The position numbers and the translations under genes were made by a program. Below are positions 6,708-15,045 of a DNA stretch of 47,737 bases, piece by piece. Source of the DNA: Deltaproteobacteria bacterium. GTDB lineage: Bacteria > Desulfobacterota_D > UBA1144 > Nemesobacterales > Nemesobacteraceae. Location: positions 1-47,737 of the forward strand of contig JAJCZR010000069.1 of assembly GCA_029262295.1 (NCBI GenBank), in the 5' to 3' direction. Each line of letters opens with the position of its first letter. Positions within the stretch are counted from its first letter, which is position 1. The notes under the pieces are model-generated. The model ran no database searches. It was not told the origin of the DNA and saw only the letters and a list, made by a program, of their open reading frames with translations.

Positions 6708-8036
6708 ATGATGGAGAGACTGTTTAATCTAGGATGCATTGCTATAATTACAGCATTTATTTTTCTGATATTCCCTGAATTTGCACAAGCGCAGGATACA
6801 CTCGATACAGGTGATACTGCCTGGATTCTTATTTCAACCGGTCTTGTGCTTTTTATGATGATCCCGGGGCTTGCCATGTTTTATGGTGGACTTGTTGCCA
6901 AGAAAAATGTGCTTTCGGTTTTTATGCAGTGCTTTTCAATCACAGCAATTATTACTATAATTTGGACACTTTTTGGATATAGCATGGCATTTGATACAAC
7001 AGGAATGGTTGCAGGTGAAAATGGATTTCATGCATTTGTTGGTGGATTCTCCAAGGCATTTCTAAGTGGAGTATCGAGCGGCACAGTATCAGGTTCAATT
7101 CCGGAAGTTCTTTTCTTTGCTTTCCAGCTTACCTTTGCAATTATTACACCGGGGCTTATTGTTGGTGCATTTGCTGAAAGAATGAAGTATTCTGCTATGC
7201 TCTTGTTCACAGCTTTATGGGTAATTATCTGTTATTTCCCGGTAGCACACATGGTTTGGGGCGGGGAAGGTTCATATTTTGGGGATATGGGTGTTTTTGA
7301 TTTTGCAGGTGGAATAGTTGTTCATATCACTGCGGGTGTTGCGGCACTAATTGCTGCAATAATGATAGGGCCAAGAAGGGGATATCCCGAACAGATCAGA
7401 CCTCCGCATAACTTAACAATGACTCTTATTGGTACAGCAATGCTTTGGGTTGGCTGGTTTGGTTTTAACGGCGGAAGTGCCCTTGCAGCAAATGGACAGG
7501 CAGCAATGGCAGTTGTTGTAACCCAAATTTCTCCATGTGTTGCAGCATTGGTCTGGATATTAATTGAATGGTTGAAAAATGGTAAACCAAGTGCACTAGG
7601 TTTTGCGACTGGTGCAATTGCAGGACTTGCAGCTATTACTCCTGCATCAGGCACAGTCGGTCCTCTGGGTGCAATGGTTATAGGGGGGGTGTCTTCAATA
7701 ATTGCATTTATTTTTGCAACAAAGATTAAACTTTATTTTAAATATGATGACGCTCTTGATGTTGTAGGTGTTCACGGAGTTGGCGGTTTTGTGGGAATAG
7801 TGTTGGTTTCAATATTTGCATCAGCTTCTCTTGGCGGTTCTGAAGTTGGGCTTAATATTCCAAAGCAACTAGGAGTGCAGCTTTACGCAGCTTTTGCAAC
7901 TATTATCTTCACTGCGATTGTGAGCTTTATTATTCTTAAAGTTGTTGATCTTTTAGTAGGGCTTAGGATTGAAGAAGAAGATGAAGTTCAAGGACTTGAT
8001 ATTACAGATCACGGTGAAACAGGTTACGACATGTAA
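6708..8036 (+). CDS. amt: Ammonium transporter Amt
   Basis: 442 residues. The start ATG (another follows directly at 6711) is preceded by AGAGGAGA at 6697-6704. Residues 1-28 resemble a signal peptide (ending FAQAQ), followed by the eleven-helix Amt core beginning DTAWILISTGLVLFMMIPG. The pore histidine pair is present: His206 in GGIVVHITAG and His356 in VGVHGVGGF. Also present are the family motifs AERMKY and WVGWFGFNGGS. The protein is a trimeric inner-membrane channel for ammonium/ammonia. The usual partner glnK (PII) is not adjacent, so regulation by PII would need a gene elsewhere. Confidence 0.96.
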   Translation: MMERLFNLGCIAIITAFIFLIFPEFAQAQDTLDTGDTAWILISTGLVLFMMIPGLAMFYGGLVAKKNVLSVFMQCFSITAIITIIWTLFGYSMAFDTTGMVAGENGFHAFVGGFSKAFLSGVSSGTVSGSIPEVLFFAFQLTFAIITPGLIVGAFAERMKYSAMLLFTALWVIICYFPVAHMVWGGEGSYFGDMGVFDFAGGIVVHITAGVAALIAAIMIGPRRGYPEQIRPPHNLTMTLIGTAMLWVGWFGFNGGSALAANGQAAMAVVVTQISPCVAALVWILIEWLKNGKPSALGFATGAIAGLAAITPASGTVGPLGAMVIGGVSSIIAFIFATKIKLYFKYDDALDVVGVHGVGGFVGIVLVSIFASASLGGSEVGLNIPKQLGVQLYAAFATIIFTAIVSFIILKVVDLLVGLRIEEEDEVQGLDITDHGETGYDM

Positions 8037-8411
8037 TTAGAGAAAAGTATTAAAGAAAATAGTTCTCTTCCCCTGTGAGTAGCGGGGGAAGATTTAGATG
8101 GGGGTCCAAAAAAGTAATATTATAAAGCTGATATGATTACTTTTTCTTGATAAAAAGTAACAAAAATCAAGGCTGTGCAAAAATTTAGCTAAAAATAAAT
8201 GAATATTTCTAAAGTATCCAAATCATCCCGCAACCCTGGATACTTATTAACGCAATATTAATTCATTTTCTTAACGGCCATTTTTGCAAGGCCGTTTAAA
8301 GCAGAATCATATAACAAATTGCCTGATTTCTTGAATTACAATATTGGTTCTCATTTTTTGTTGAAGTTATTAAAATTTTGAAAAAACAGTTTATAGATTT
8401 ATCCTGATGCG
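8037..8411. other. Long intergenic region filled by repeat elements
   Basis: 375 bp without a plausible gene. It starts with a hairpin, TCTTCCCC (8066-8073) with GGGGAAGA (8085-8092), that may end amt transcription. From 8093 to about 8310 it holds an interspersed repeat. The last 100 bp are AT-rich and should carry the arfB promoter, which I could not place. Confidence 0.6.
8093..8310. repeat. Interspersed repeat rich in short palindromes (long copy)
   Basis: It begins TTTAGATGGGGGTCCAAAA. Inside are three inverted repeats: TTACTTTT/AAAAGTAA around TCTTGATA (near 8137-8160), GTATCC/GGATAC (8214-8242), and AACGGCC/GGCCGTT (8273-8297). A shorter, degraded relative with the same order of blocks lies at 36877-36946. 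The structure suggests a non-coding mobile element. End points are approximate. Confidence 0.5.
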
Positions 8412-8846
8412 ATGGGTTTACTTAATATAAATTCTAATTTGAAGATTGACGAAAGTGAGCTAGATCTCACTTTTGTCAGGTCTTCCGGTCCAGGCGGACA
8501 AAATGTAAATAAAGTTTCAACTGCAGTTCAACTAAGGTTTGACATTGAGAACTCAAATTCTCTTAATAAAAGTGAAAAAAGAAGGTTAATTAAGTCTGCA
8601 AAAAGTTATGTAACATCAAAAGGTGAATTATTACTTTCTTCAGAAAACCATAGAACTCAGTCTGCTAATAAAGAAGATGTAATAAACAAGTTCAAGACAA
8701 TAATTAGAAAAGGGATAAAAGTTCCTAAAAAGAGAAAGAAAACTAAACCAACTAAAGGATCGATTGAAAGAAGGATAACAAAAAAGAAACAGATCGCACA
8801 AAAGAAACAAAGAAGAGGTAAAATAAAACCAAGAAGTTTAGATTAA
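8412..8846 (+). CDS. arfB: Peptidyl-tRNA hydrolase ArfB, ribosome rescue factor
   Basis: 144 residues, the usual length for ArfB (YaeJ). The catalytic motif is GPGGQNVNKVST near residue 27, the GGQ of class I release factors. The C-terminal third is very Lys/Arg-rich (KKRKKTKPTK, IAQKKQRRGKIKPR), matching the tail that enters the mRNA channel of stalled ribosomes. The protein lacks the codon-recognition domains of RF1/RF2, as expected. It hydrolyses peptidyl-tRNA on non-stop ribosomes. The gene stands alone and has no obvious Shine-Dalgarno. Confidence 0.93.
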   Translation: MGLLNINSNLKIDESELDLTFVRSSGPGGQNVNKVSTAVQLRFDIENSNSLNKSEKRRLIKSAKSYVTSKGELLLSSENHRTQSANKEDVINKFKTIIRKGIKVPKKRKKTKPTKGSIERRITKKKQIAQKKQRRGKIKPRSLD

Positions 8847-8869
8847 TAATCTAAGGTTAATGACTAAAG

Positions 8870-9076
8870 ATGGATAATAATGAGATGAAATGTGAAGATG
8901 GCTACACTAGGGGTGATCCATGGGTTGTACCAGTCAGAAAGTATTCCTTCTGGGGTTGGCTTCTAATGAGCAGTGGGATAAGCCATCCACCAAACCAAGT
9001 AAATATAGAGTGTGATAAATGTGGTTTCGTATTTGAAACAATAAGTGAGAGAAAAGAATTATTAAAATATTTATAG
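8870..9076 (+). CDS. Small protein with a CxxC knuckle, unknown function
   Basis: 68 residues. One CDKC pair sits near residue 50 and a lone Cys near residue 8, so a partial zinc ribbon or a dimeric metal site is possible. A Trp-rich stretch (YSFWGWLLM) precedes it. No family is recognised. It starts 23 nt after arfB and may be cotranscribed. Other ATGs at 8879 and 8884 make the exact start uncertain. It could be a spurious frame, but the composition looks protein-like. Confidence 0.5.
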   Translation: MDNNEMKCEDGYTRGDPWVVPVRKYSFWGWLLMSSGISHPPNQVNIECDKCGFVFETISERKELLKYL

Positions 9077-9119
9077 GTATTTGGTATTAGGTATTAGGTA
9101 TTAGGTGTTAGTGGTTAGG
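9077..9119. repeat. Short tandem repeat of GGTATTA units
   Basis: Four to five head-to-tail units of the heptamer GGTATTA (some GGTATTT, GGTGTTA) end in GGTTAGGG and fill the gap between two convergent genes. A similar TTAGG-rich run lies at 47639-47660. Such runs are prone to slippage. Confidence 0.7.
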
Positions 9120-9120
9120 G

Positions 9121-9597
9121 CTACATTTTATACTTTCCAAATTCTTCATCAGGAATATCTTCCAGAAGTTCATTTAATCTTTTCTTGTCACTTGCAATCT
9201 CAATGCTTTGCGCAGTTTCTATAACTTTTTCATTAACAAAAATTGGTGAGCCGGTTCTCAGTGCAATCGCAATTGCATCGCTTGGTCTTGAATCAATAAT
9301 AATTTCTTTACCTTCATTCATTAAATACAGAAGTGAATAGAATGTATTATCTTTCAGCTCTGTAACTTCAATTTTTGATATGGTGCAGTTAACCATGTCG
9401 AGCACGCTTTTCATAAGGTCGTGAGTAACTGGCCTTATGCGTGGTGTTTTCTCAAGTTCCATTGCAATGGAACTTGCCTCTGAATAACCAACCCAAATCG
9501 GAAGTATGTTGTCTCCAGCGCTATCTTTTAATATTACGATCGGGGTATTTGTGTATGGGTCTAGTGCAATACCACTAACATTCATTTCGAGAAACAT
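9121..9597 (-). CDS. Bifunctional nuclease family protein (DUF151)
   Basis: 158 residues, matching the DUF151/BFN family throughout. Key segments are LDPYTNTPIVILKD, LPIWVGYSEASSIAMEL, RPVTHDLM and IDSRPSDAIAIALRTGSPIFV, the last being the family signature. Characterised homologues have DNase/RNase activity, but the cellular role in bacteria is unsettled. AAGGAGAGG lies just before the ATG. The gene follows miaB by 15 nt in the same direction. MiaB-BFN pairing is common, so they probably form one operon. Confidence 0.93.
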   Translation of the reverse strand: MFLEMNVSGIALDPYTNTPIVILKDSAGDNILPIWVGYSEASSIAMELEKTPRIRPVTHDLMKSVLDMVNCTISKIEVTELKDNTFYSLLYLMNEGKEIIIDSRPSDAIAIALRTGSPIFVNEKVIETAQSIEIASDKKRLNELLEDIPDEEFGKYKM

Positions 9598-9612
9598 AAA
9601 AACCTCTCCTTA

Positions 9613-10923
9613 TTAGTTAAAAACTTCACCCCTAAGAGAATTTGCAAGCCCTTCATTAATTTTAACATTAACAAGCTTACCTATTAAATCTTTTTTTCCT
9701 GCAAAATTAACAATTCTATTGTGAGTGGTCCTTCCCATCAAAAAATCAGGATCATTTTTACTGAAGTCTTCAACTAAAACACGTTCTGACTCTCCAATTC
9801 TTTCATTATTCTTACTTTGAGTAAGTTCTTTTTGAAGATTCTGGAGCCGGGAAAGTCTTTCACTGGCAACATCGTCTTCAATTTTTTCACTCGAGTTGTA
9901 AAGCTCTTCACCCACAGTGCCCGGGCGAGGTGAGTATTTAAATGAATAAGAGCTTTCAAATTCAACTTCATTCATAAGGGCCAGGGTTTCTTCGAAGTCG
10001 TCCTCTGTTTCTCCGGGAAATCCCACAATTATGTCTGTGGAAATAGCAATATCCGGCATTGCCTCTTTAAGCTTTGCAATAGACTCAAGATACCACTTTG
10101 TTGTATATGTTCTGTTCATTAATTTTAAAACTTTGTCTGATCCCGACTGTACGGGCAGATGAAGGTGATGGCACACTTTATCAACATCAGCCATAGCTTC
10201 TACCATCTTTTTCGTGATATCCCTTGGATAAGAAGTTGTAAACCTTATTCTTTCAAGTGTATCAATCTCACCGAGGGCCCTTAATAAGTCGGCAAATTTA
10301 TAACCTTCATATTTCCAGGAATTAACTGTCTGGCCTATAAGAGTGATTTCTTTTACCCCTTTTGAGAGAAGGTAAACAGTTTCCCTTATAATATCTTCAA
10401 GTGGGCGATTTACCTCTGCACCTCTTACAGTGGGCACAATGCAGTAAGCACATTTTTTATTGCATCCTTGCTGCACTGAAACAAAAGCTGTGATCTTTCC
10501 TTCCTCATGATATGGAACAATTTCAAACAGCTCCTCTATATCAAAAGATGTTTCAACTGGCCGTGATCTTTTTTGTTTTATCTCAGTAATCAGCTCAGGA
10601 AGTTTTGGAATTGCCCTTGGACCTAAAACAAAATCAAGATAGGGCATACGCTTTAAAAGTTTCTCACCATAAAGCTGTGCTACGCATCCAGAGATACCGA
10701 CAATAAGATCAGGGTTGTTTGATTTCAGATGTTTAAACCGTCCAAGACTGCTAAGTGCTTTCTGATCAGCCTTTTCCCTTATAGCGCAGGTATTGATGAT
10801 AATAAGATCTGCCTTTTTTGGATCATTAGTTGTCTCACCATCAATTGCATTTATGATCCTGTCAGAATCATACTCATTCATCTGGCAACCGTAAGTCTCA
10901 ATATATAAAGTATTTTTTCCCAT
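9613..10923 (-). CDS. miaB: tRNA-2-methylthio-N6-dimethylallyladenosine synthase MiaB
   Basis: 436 residues, the usual MiaB length. The N-terminal MTTase domain holds three cluster cysteines (ETYGCQMNEYDSD at residue 13, NTCAIRE, ISGCVAQL). The radical SAM motif is GCNKKCAYCIVPTVRG near residues 154-169. A TRAM RNA-binding domain ends the protein. MiaB carries two 4Fe-4S clusters and methylthiolates A37 of tRNAs reading U-starting codons. The modification ms2i6A also needs MiaA, which is not in this window. The motifs fit MiaB better than MtaB or RimO. Confidence 0.96.
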   Translation of the reverse strand: MGKNTLYIETYGCQMNEYDSDRIINAIDGETTNDPKKADLIIINTCAIREKADQKALSSLGRFKHLKSNNPDLIVGISGCVAQLYGEKLLKRMPYLDFVLGPRAIPKLPELITEIKQKRSRPVETSFDIEELFEIVPYHEEGKITAFVSVQQGCNKKCAYCIVPTVRGAEVNRPLEDIIRETVYLLSKGVKEITLIGQTVNSWKYEGYKFADLLRALGEIDTLERIRFTTSYPRDITKKMVEAMADVDKVCHHLHLPVQSGSDKVLKLMNRTYTTKWYLESIAKLKEAMPDIAISTDIIVGFPGETEDDFEETLALMNEVEFESSYSFKYSPRPGTVGEELYNSSEKIEDDVASERLSRLQNLQKELTQSKNNERIGESERVLVEDFSKNDPDFLMGRTTHNRIVNFAGKKDLIGKLVNVKINEGLANSLRGEVFN

Positions 10924-11062
10924 AATTTTGTTCTCTAAATTTAACGCTATTAATTTTTTCAGTCAAGAAAAGTAAAAGTTGTCATATTAAAGATACTAAT
11001 ACAAACAAAGATTTAACCAAATTTGTTTCGCAAAAACATAAATTTGCATTAATTTCAGCGAA

Positions 11063-11091
11063 TTGACACGATTAGATAAATTTAGTAGGAT
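11063..11091 (+). promoter_or_regulatory. Sigma70 promoter of the DUF3311-symporter operon
   Basis: A perfect TTGACA (11063-11068), a 17-nt spacer and TAGGAT (11086-11091). The predicted leader is about 34 nt and carries AAAGGA before the ATG at 11132. Confidence 0.65.
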
Positions 11092-11131
11092 TGGATTTTG
11101 TATTTTTAGTTATGAATAAAGGATATATGTT

Positions 11132-11329
11132 ATGAATTTTTGGAGAGTAGCTGGATTTGTAGTCTTTATTCTTGCAACCCTTGCATTTACACCACTTGTA
11201 ATTCCATATGGAGTGGCTGAACCCTTTGTACTTGGACTTCCAAGAACCCTATGGGCTGGAATGTTGATATCTCTATTAATTTATATAGTGCTGCTAATTG
11301 CCATGTTTACTTCAAAGGATGAGAGCTGA
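11132..11329 (+). CDS. DUF3311-type small membrane protein
   Basis: 65 residues with two membrane helices (about 6-25 and 40-60) joined by a short loop with the PF(V)LGLPRTLWAGM segment typical of DUF3311. Members are nearly always encoded just before a sodium:solute symporter, as here with an 18-nt gap, and probably serve as a small accessory subunit. That role is inferred from gene order. AAAGGA precedes the ATG. Confidence 0.85.
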   Translation: MNFWRVAGFVVFILATLAFTPLVIPYGVAEPFVLGLPRTLWAGMLISLLIYIVLLIAMFTSKDES

Positions 11330-11347
11330 TCTTCTTAAAAGGTTGAT

Positions 11348-12787
11348 ATGAACAGAGGAATCACATTTGTTGTTGTAGCTATTATATATCTTGTCGTTCT
11401 GATAAGCCTTGCTGTAATTGGAAATAGAAAGAACAAGGGCAATGAGGAACAGTTTTTTCTTGCAGGTGGTGATGTTGGAACCATAATCGGATTTCTTACC
11501 TTCTTTGCCACTCTTTACAGCACATTCATCCTGATTGGTATGCCCAACTTTTTCCGTGTGCACGGTGTTGGCACATGGATATTTCTAGGTGTAACCGATA
11601 TGGTGCTCGCAGTCTTCACTCTTTGGCTTGCCATGAAGATGGGAAAAAGGATTGCATCTGTTGATTATCGAAGCATGAGCGATCTTCTTAGAAATGGGTT
11701 TGGCAAACTGGGAATCGTGGTCTATGTGATAGGGCTTGTTATTTTCCTTGTTCCATACATTGCTATTCAGGTTAAAGGTGCTTCCGGCCTTCTCTCAAAC
11801 GTTGTTCCATACGATGTGCCACAATGGGTATGGGCAATCACAATACTGCTTTTAATGTATGTCTACTCATCAATAGGTGGTTTAAGGGGGATAATGTATG
11901 CCGACTCTCTTCAGGGAATTATGCTTTTCACAGTTATCTGGATTATGGCCGCTATTGTTCTAATGGATTTTGGTGGGGTTAAAGAGCTTATTGCAACTGT
12001 AAAAGAAACAAAACCTGAGCTTCTTTCCACACCTGGGCCAAAAGGGCTTTTAAATGTGCAGTGGCTCCTTGCGGCTTTTATATCGATAGTTCTATTGCCT
12101 GTCTCGCAGCCACAGCTTACATCCAGGCTTGGTATATTAAAAGGCTTTAACGAAAGGCGTAAAGTGCCTGTTTTGCACGCATCTTTTACTTTTCTTCTTC
12201 TAATTGCAGGTCTAATAATTGGCCTTTACGGCGCAATTGCAATACCCGCTAGTAACGGCCCTGAGTTTATAGGTAAACTTATTTTAGAGCAGCACGCGGT
12301 GCTTGGTGCTGTTACACTAATTGGTATTCTGGCTGCTGCAATGTCCACATCTGATTCACAGTTTTTTGCGCTAGGATCCGAGATAAATAATGTGTTTGGT
12401 TCATACAGCAAAAAACTTAAATTATCCCCAGTTATCTTTGTAAAGATTGTCATACTTATATTGTGCGTGGCATCATTTATAGTTGCCATGAAAAGCCCGC
12501 AGGAATTAATATCGCTTGCGATTAACGGTTTTATGGGCACGGCACTAATGGCCCCAATGGTATTGGTGTCGGTGCTTTATAAAGATATAGACTTTTCTTC
12601 GGTTATTCCTATCTTCACAGCAGCAAGCCTTATTGTATTTTTATTGTCGCTTTTTGGTTTTGCCCCAAATATGATATCAGGGATACGCCTTGATCTATTA
12701 CTACTTTCAATTAATACAATTGCCACAATTATTGTTGTGGTAATTCGTTCAAAACCTGGAAGTGCACAGTCTGCCCCAAAAATATAG
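11348..12787 (+). CDS. Sodium:solute symporter (SSS family)
   Basis: 479 residues with about thirteen hydrophobic segments. The start (AAGG, five bases, ATG) is clear. FFLAGGDVGTIIGFLTFFATLYS matches helix 1 of the SSS/LeuT fold, and PVSQPQLTSRLG with AAAMSTSDSQFFALGSEI match the conserved middle. The DSQ/Ser region of helix 8 is where these carriers bind sodium. The substrate cannot be read from sequence. The DUF3311 partner suggests the pantothenate- or monocarboxylate-type branch. It is an inner-membrane protein, probably cotranscribed with the preceding gene. Confidence 0.9.
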   Translation: MNRGITFVVVAIIYLVVLISLAVIGNRKNKGNEEQFFLAGGDVGTIIGFLTFFATLYSTFILIGMPNFFRVHGVGTWIFLGVTDMVLAVFTLWLAMKMGKRIASVDYRSMSDLLRNGFGKLGIVVYVIGLVIFLVPYIAIQVKGASGLLSNVVPYDVPQWVWAITILLLMYVYSSIGGLRGIMYADSLQGIMLFTVIWIMAAIVLMDFGGVKELIATVKETKPELLSTPGPKGLLNVQWLLAAFISIVLLPVSQPQLTSRLGILKGFNERRKVPVLHASFTFLLLIAGLIIGLYGAIAIPASNGPEFIGKLILEQHAVLGAVTLIGILAAAMSTSDSQFFALGSEINNVFGSYSKKLKLSPVIFVKIVILILCVASFIVAMKSPQELISLAINGFMGTALMAPMVLVSVLYKDIDFSSVIPIFTAASLIVFLLSLFGFAPNMISGIRLDLLLLSINTIATIIVVVIRSKPGSAQSAPKI

Positions 12788-12790
12788 TGG

Positions 12791-12819
12791 TTGACTTAGT
12801 TTTTAATAATTACTATAAT
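12791..12819 (+). promoter_or_regulatory. Near-consensus sigma70 promoter
   Basis: TTGACT (12791-12796), exactly 17 nt, then perfect TATAAT (12814-12819). It is the best promoter match I found in the window and points at the small secreted protein gene 36 nt downstream. Confidence 0.75.
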
Positions 12820-12854
12820 TTTTGTGTTAAGATATTTTTATCAGGAGGATGAAA

Positions 12855-13112
12855 ATGAAAACATTAATTGCAATTGTTTTTTGTGCTTCTCTTTTTGCAT
12901 CAACTGCATCAGCACAGAGAATTACAGACTACAACTACAATCCTGGGGATGCACTTCACCCCTTCAAGCTTGTTTCTTTTGTAATGAGGCCCCCACTCGG
13001 CCTTCTAAACATATTTGTAAAAGGTGGTTATTGGATAAAAGATACTGACCCGCTTCAAAGGGCTTTTAATATTGAATATAAACCCATAATTAGAATTGAC
13101 GAAGATTATTAA
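12855..13112 (+). CDS. Small secreted protein, unknown function, strongly signalled
   Basis: 85 residues. I start at the second in-frame ATG because AGGAGG (12843-12848) abuts the first ATG at 12849, leaving it no spacing, and sits 6 nt before this one. A signal peptide is clear: MKTLIAIVFCASLFASTASA with cleavage before QRI. The mature 65 residues include the pattern YNYNPGDALHPFKLVSFVMR and end acidic (RIDEDY). The body is amphipathic and could sit on a membrane surface. No family is recognised. It has its own near-consensus promoter, a strong Shine-Dalgarno and a strong terminator, so it should be an abundant monocistronic product. Confidence 0.8.
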   Translation: MKTLIAIVFCASLFASTASAQRITDYNYNPGDALHPFKLVSFVMRPPLGLLNIFVKGGYWIKDTDPLQRAFNIEYKPIIRIDEDY

Positions 13113-13136
13113 CTAAGAAACTCAATCAATTTTTGT

Positions 13137-13174
13137 AAAAGGCTTGTCATTGTAATAGTGACAAGCCTTTTTTT
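13137..13174 (+). terminator. Strong intrinsic terminator
   Basis: AAAAGGCTTGTCA (13137-13149) pairs perfectly over 13 bp with TGACAAGCCTTTT (13159-13171) around a 9-nt loop, and a T-run follows. It ends the small secreted protein transcript. Reverse-strand activity is also possible because of the A-run on the other side. Confidence 0.9.
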
Positions 13175-13233
13175 ATTTCCAATTCCTTCTTCTGATTTAT
13201 AAATTCCTGATAATCGTTAAAATTATATTAATC

Positions 13234-15045
13234 ATGTCTGAAAAGATTCTAGAACTCACAAAATCGTTCCCAACTTCATTTGGTGTTTACATAATGAAAG
13301 ACCAGGTTGAGAAACCAATTTATATTGGGAAGGCTAAAAACCTCAAAAGCAGAGTTCGGTCATATTTTAGCAAAGATAAAGGTGACAGGCTCCAGATACC
13401 TTACCTTGTGAGTGAGGTTGAATCGGTTGATTATCTAATCACTAAAACTGAAAGCGAAGCACTTCTTGTTGAGAATTCCTTAATCAAACGCCACAAACCT
13501 AAATACAATATCAGGCTAAAGGATGACAAGACTTATTCATCTTTAAGACTTTCTGTGCATGAAGAATTTGCGAGGCTCAACTTTACAAGAAGAATTAAAG
13601 AAGACGGTGCACTTTATTTCGGACCTTTTGCTTCGGGAGAGTCATTAAAACAAACTTCAAGGCTTGTCAGAAAATTGTTTCCAATAAGGGATTGTAGTGA
13701 TGAGAAGTTCAGACGACATAAGCAAAGACCTTGTCTAAGTTATTACATAAAACTTTGCTCCGGGCCATGTGCAAAAAAAGTGTCGAAAGAAAGATATAAC
13801 GAAATAGTAGATCAAGCTGCTACTTTTTTAAGAGGCGACAGGGCAGGGCTTGCAAGGATAATAAAAGAAAGTATGAAAAAGGCTTCTGATGAGATGCGTT
13901 ATGAGGATGCAGCATATTATCGCGATCAGCTTAAATATGTCGAAAAGAATGTCGAAGTTGATAAGCTCATGTCTTCCAGCATGTTGGATAAGGATATTAT
14001 TGGATTTTATAAAGATAAGGAAAACTATGAATTCACCATTCTTCTTTCAAGAGATGGAGCTATAGTGGATAAGTCGGATTTTTCTGTGAAGAGTTTTAAT
14101 ACAAGCAGTGAAGAAGTGTTAAGGGAATTTTTAGGCAGGTTCTATTTTTCTGAAAGATATATTCCAAAGGAAGTTCTTCTTCCGATCGATGTTTATGATG
14201 CGGATTCATATAGTGAGTGGCTAACGGAGAAGCGTGGCAAAAAAGTAGATGTAATATCTCCAAAAAGAGGTGAAAAGTTAAAACTTATTCAGTTGGCAAT
14301 GAAAAATGCAGCCGAAAGTTTTATAAGAAAACAAAATGAGCGGAAACGCGAAACTTCACTTCTTGAAAGCCTAAAAAAATCTTTGTCATTAAAACAAGTG
14401 CCAAATACAATTGAGTGTTTTGATATATCAAATATACAGGGAAGTGAACCTGTTGCCTCGCTCGTAAGATTTAAAGACGGAAAGTCGGACAAAAGTAGAT
14501 ATAGAAGGTACAAGATCAAAACTGTTTCCGGGCCGGATGATTTTGCTAGTATGTATGAAGTGATTTTCAGAAGATGCCTTCGATCCGATCAAAAAGGGTG
14601 GAACCTGCCGGATTTAATCCTGATTGATGGTGGGAAGGGTCAACTGAATGTGGCGATGAATGCATTAAAAGATTGTGGCGTGGATGATAAAATTGATTTG
14701 GCTTCCATTGCAAAAAGCAGAAAGAAAGGTGCAGTTGATAAGATATATCTTCCTGGCAAAAAAGAGCCGATTATTATGGATATAGATAAAAAAGGAATAT
14801 ATCTTTTAATGAGAATAAGGGATGAGGCACACAGGTTTGCAATTACATATCATAAAGATTTGAGAGGAAAGAAAACACTTAAGTCTCAAATAGATTCTAT
14901 TCCAGGGATTGGAAAGAAAAGAAAACTTGAACTTCTAAACCATTTTGGAAGTATAGAAAAAATTAAAATGGCGACTGTTGAAGAAATTTCAGCCGTGAAA
15001 GGTATGAATAAAAAAGTTGCAGAGAATATTAAGGAAGCACTTTAA
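13234..15045 (+). CDS. uvrC: Excinuclease ABC subunit UvrC
   Basis: 603 residues, full length. An N-terminal GIY-YIG nuclease domain (PTSFGVYIMKD...PIYIGKAKNLKSRVRSYF) makes the 3' incision. A UVR motif near residue 210 (MRYEDAAYYRDQL) binds UvrB. The RNase H-like domain for the 5' incision shows ECFDISNIQG, LILIDGGKGQLN and DEAHRFAI. Two helix-hairpin-helix units end the protein (IPGIGKKRKLELL, VKGMNKKVAENI). It works with UvrA and UvrB in nucleotide excision repair; neither is in this window. TATATT lies 4 nt before the ATG and no Shine-Dalgarno is present. The stop overlaps that of convergent argF by 4 bp. Confidence 0.97.
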   Translation: MSEKILELTKSFPTSFGVYIMKDQVEKPIYIGKAKNLKSRVRSYFSKDKGDRLQIPYLVSEVESVDYLITKTESEALLVENSLIKRHKPKYNIRLKDDKTYSSLRLSVHEEFARLNFTRRIKEDGALYFGPFASGESLKQTSRLVRKLFPIRDCSDEKFRRHKQRPCLSYYIKLCSGPCAKKVSKERYNEIVDQAATFLRGDRAGLARIIKESMKKASDEMRYEDAAYYRDQLKYVEKNVEVDKLMSSSMLDKDIIGFYKDKENYEFTILLSRDGAIVDKSDFSVKSFNTSSEEVLREFLGRFYFSERYIPKEVLLPIDVYDADSYSEWLTEKRGKKVDVISPKRGEKLKLIQLAMKNAAESFIRKQNERKRETSLLESLKKSLSLKQVPNTIECFDISNIQGSEPVASLVRFKDGKSDKSRYRRYKIKTVSGPDDFASMYEVIFRRCLRSDQKGWNLPDLILIDGGKGQLNVAMNALKDCGVDDKIDLASIAKSRKKGAVDKIYLPGKKEPIIMDIDKKGIYLLMRIRDEAHRFAITYHKDLRGKKTLKSQIDSIPGIGKKRKLELLNHFGSIEKIKMATVEEISAVKGMNKKVAENIKEAL

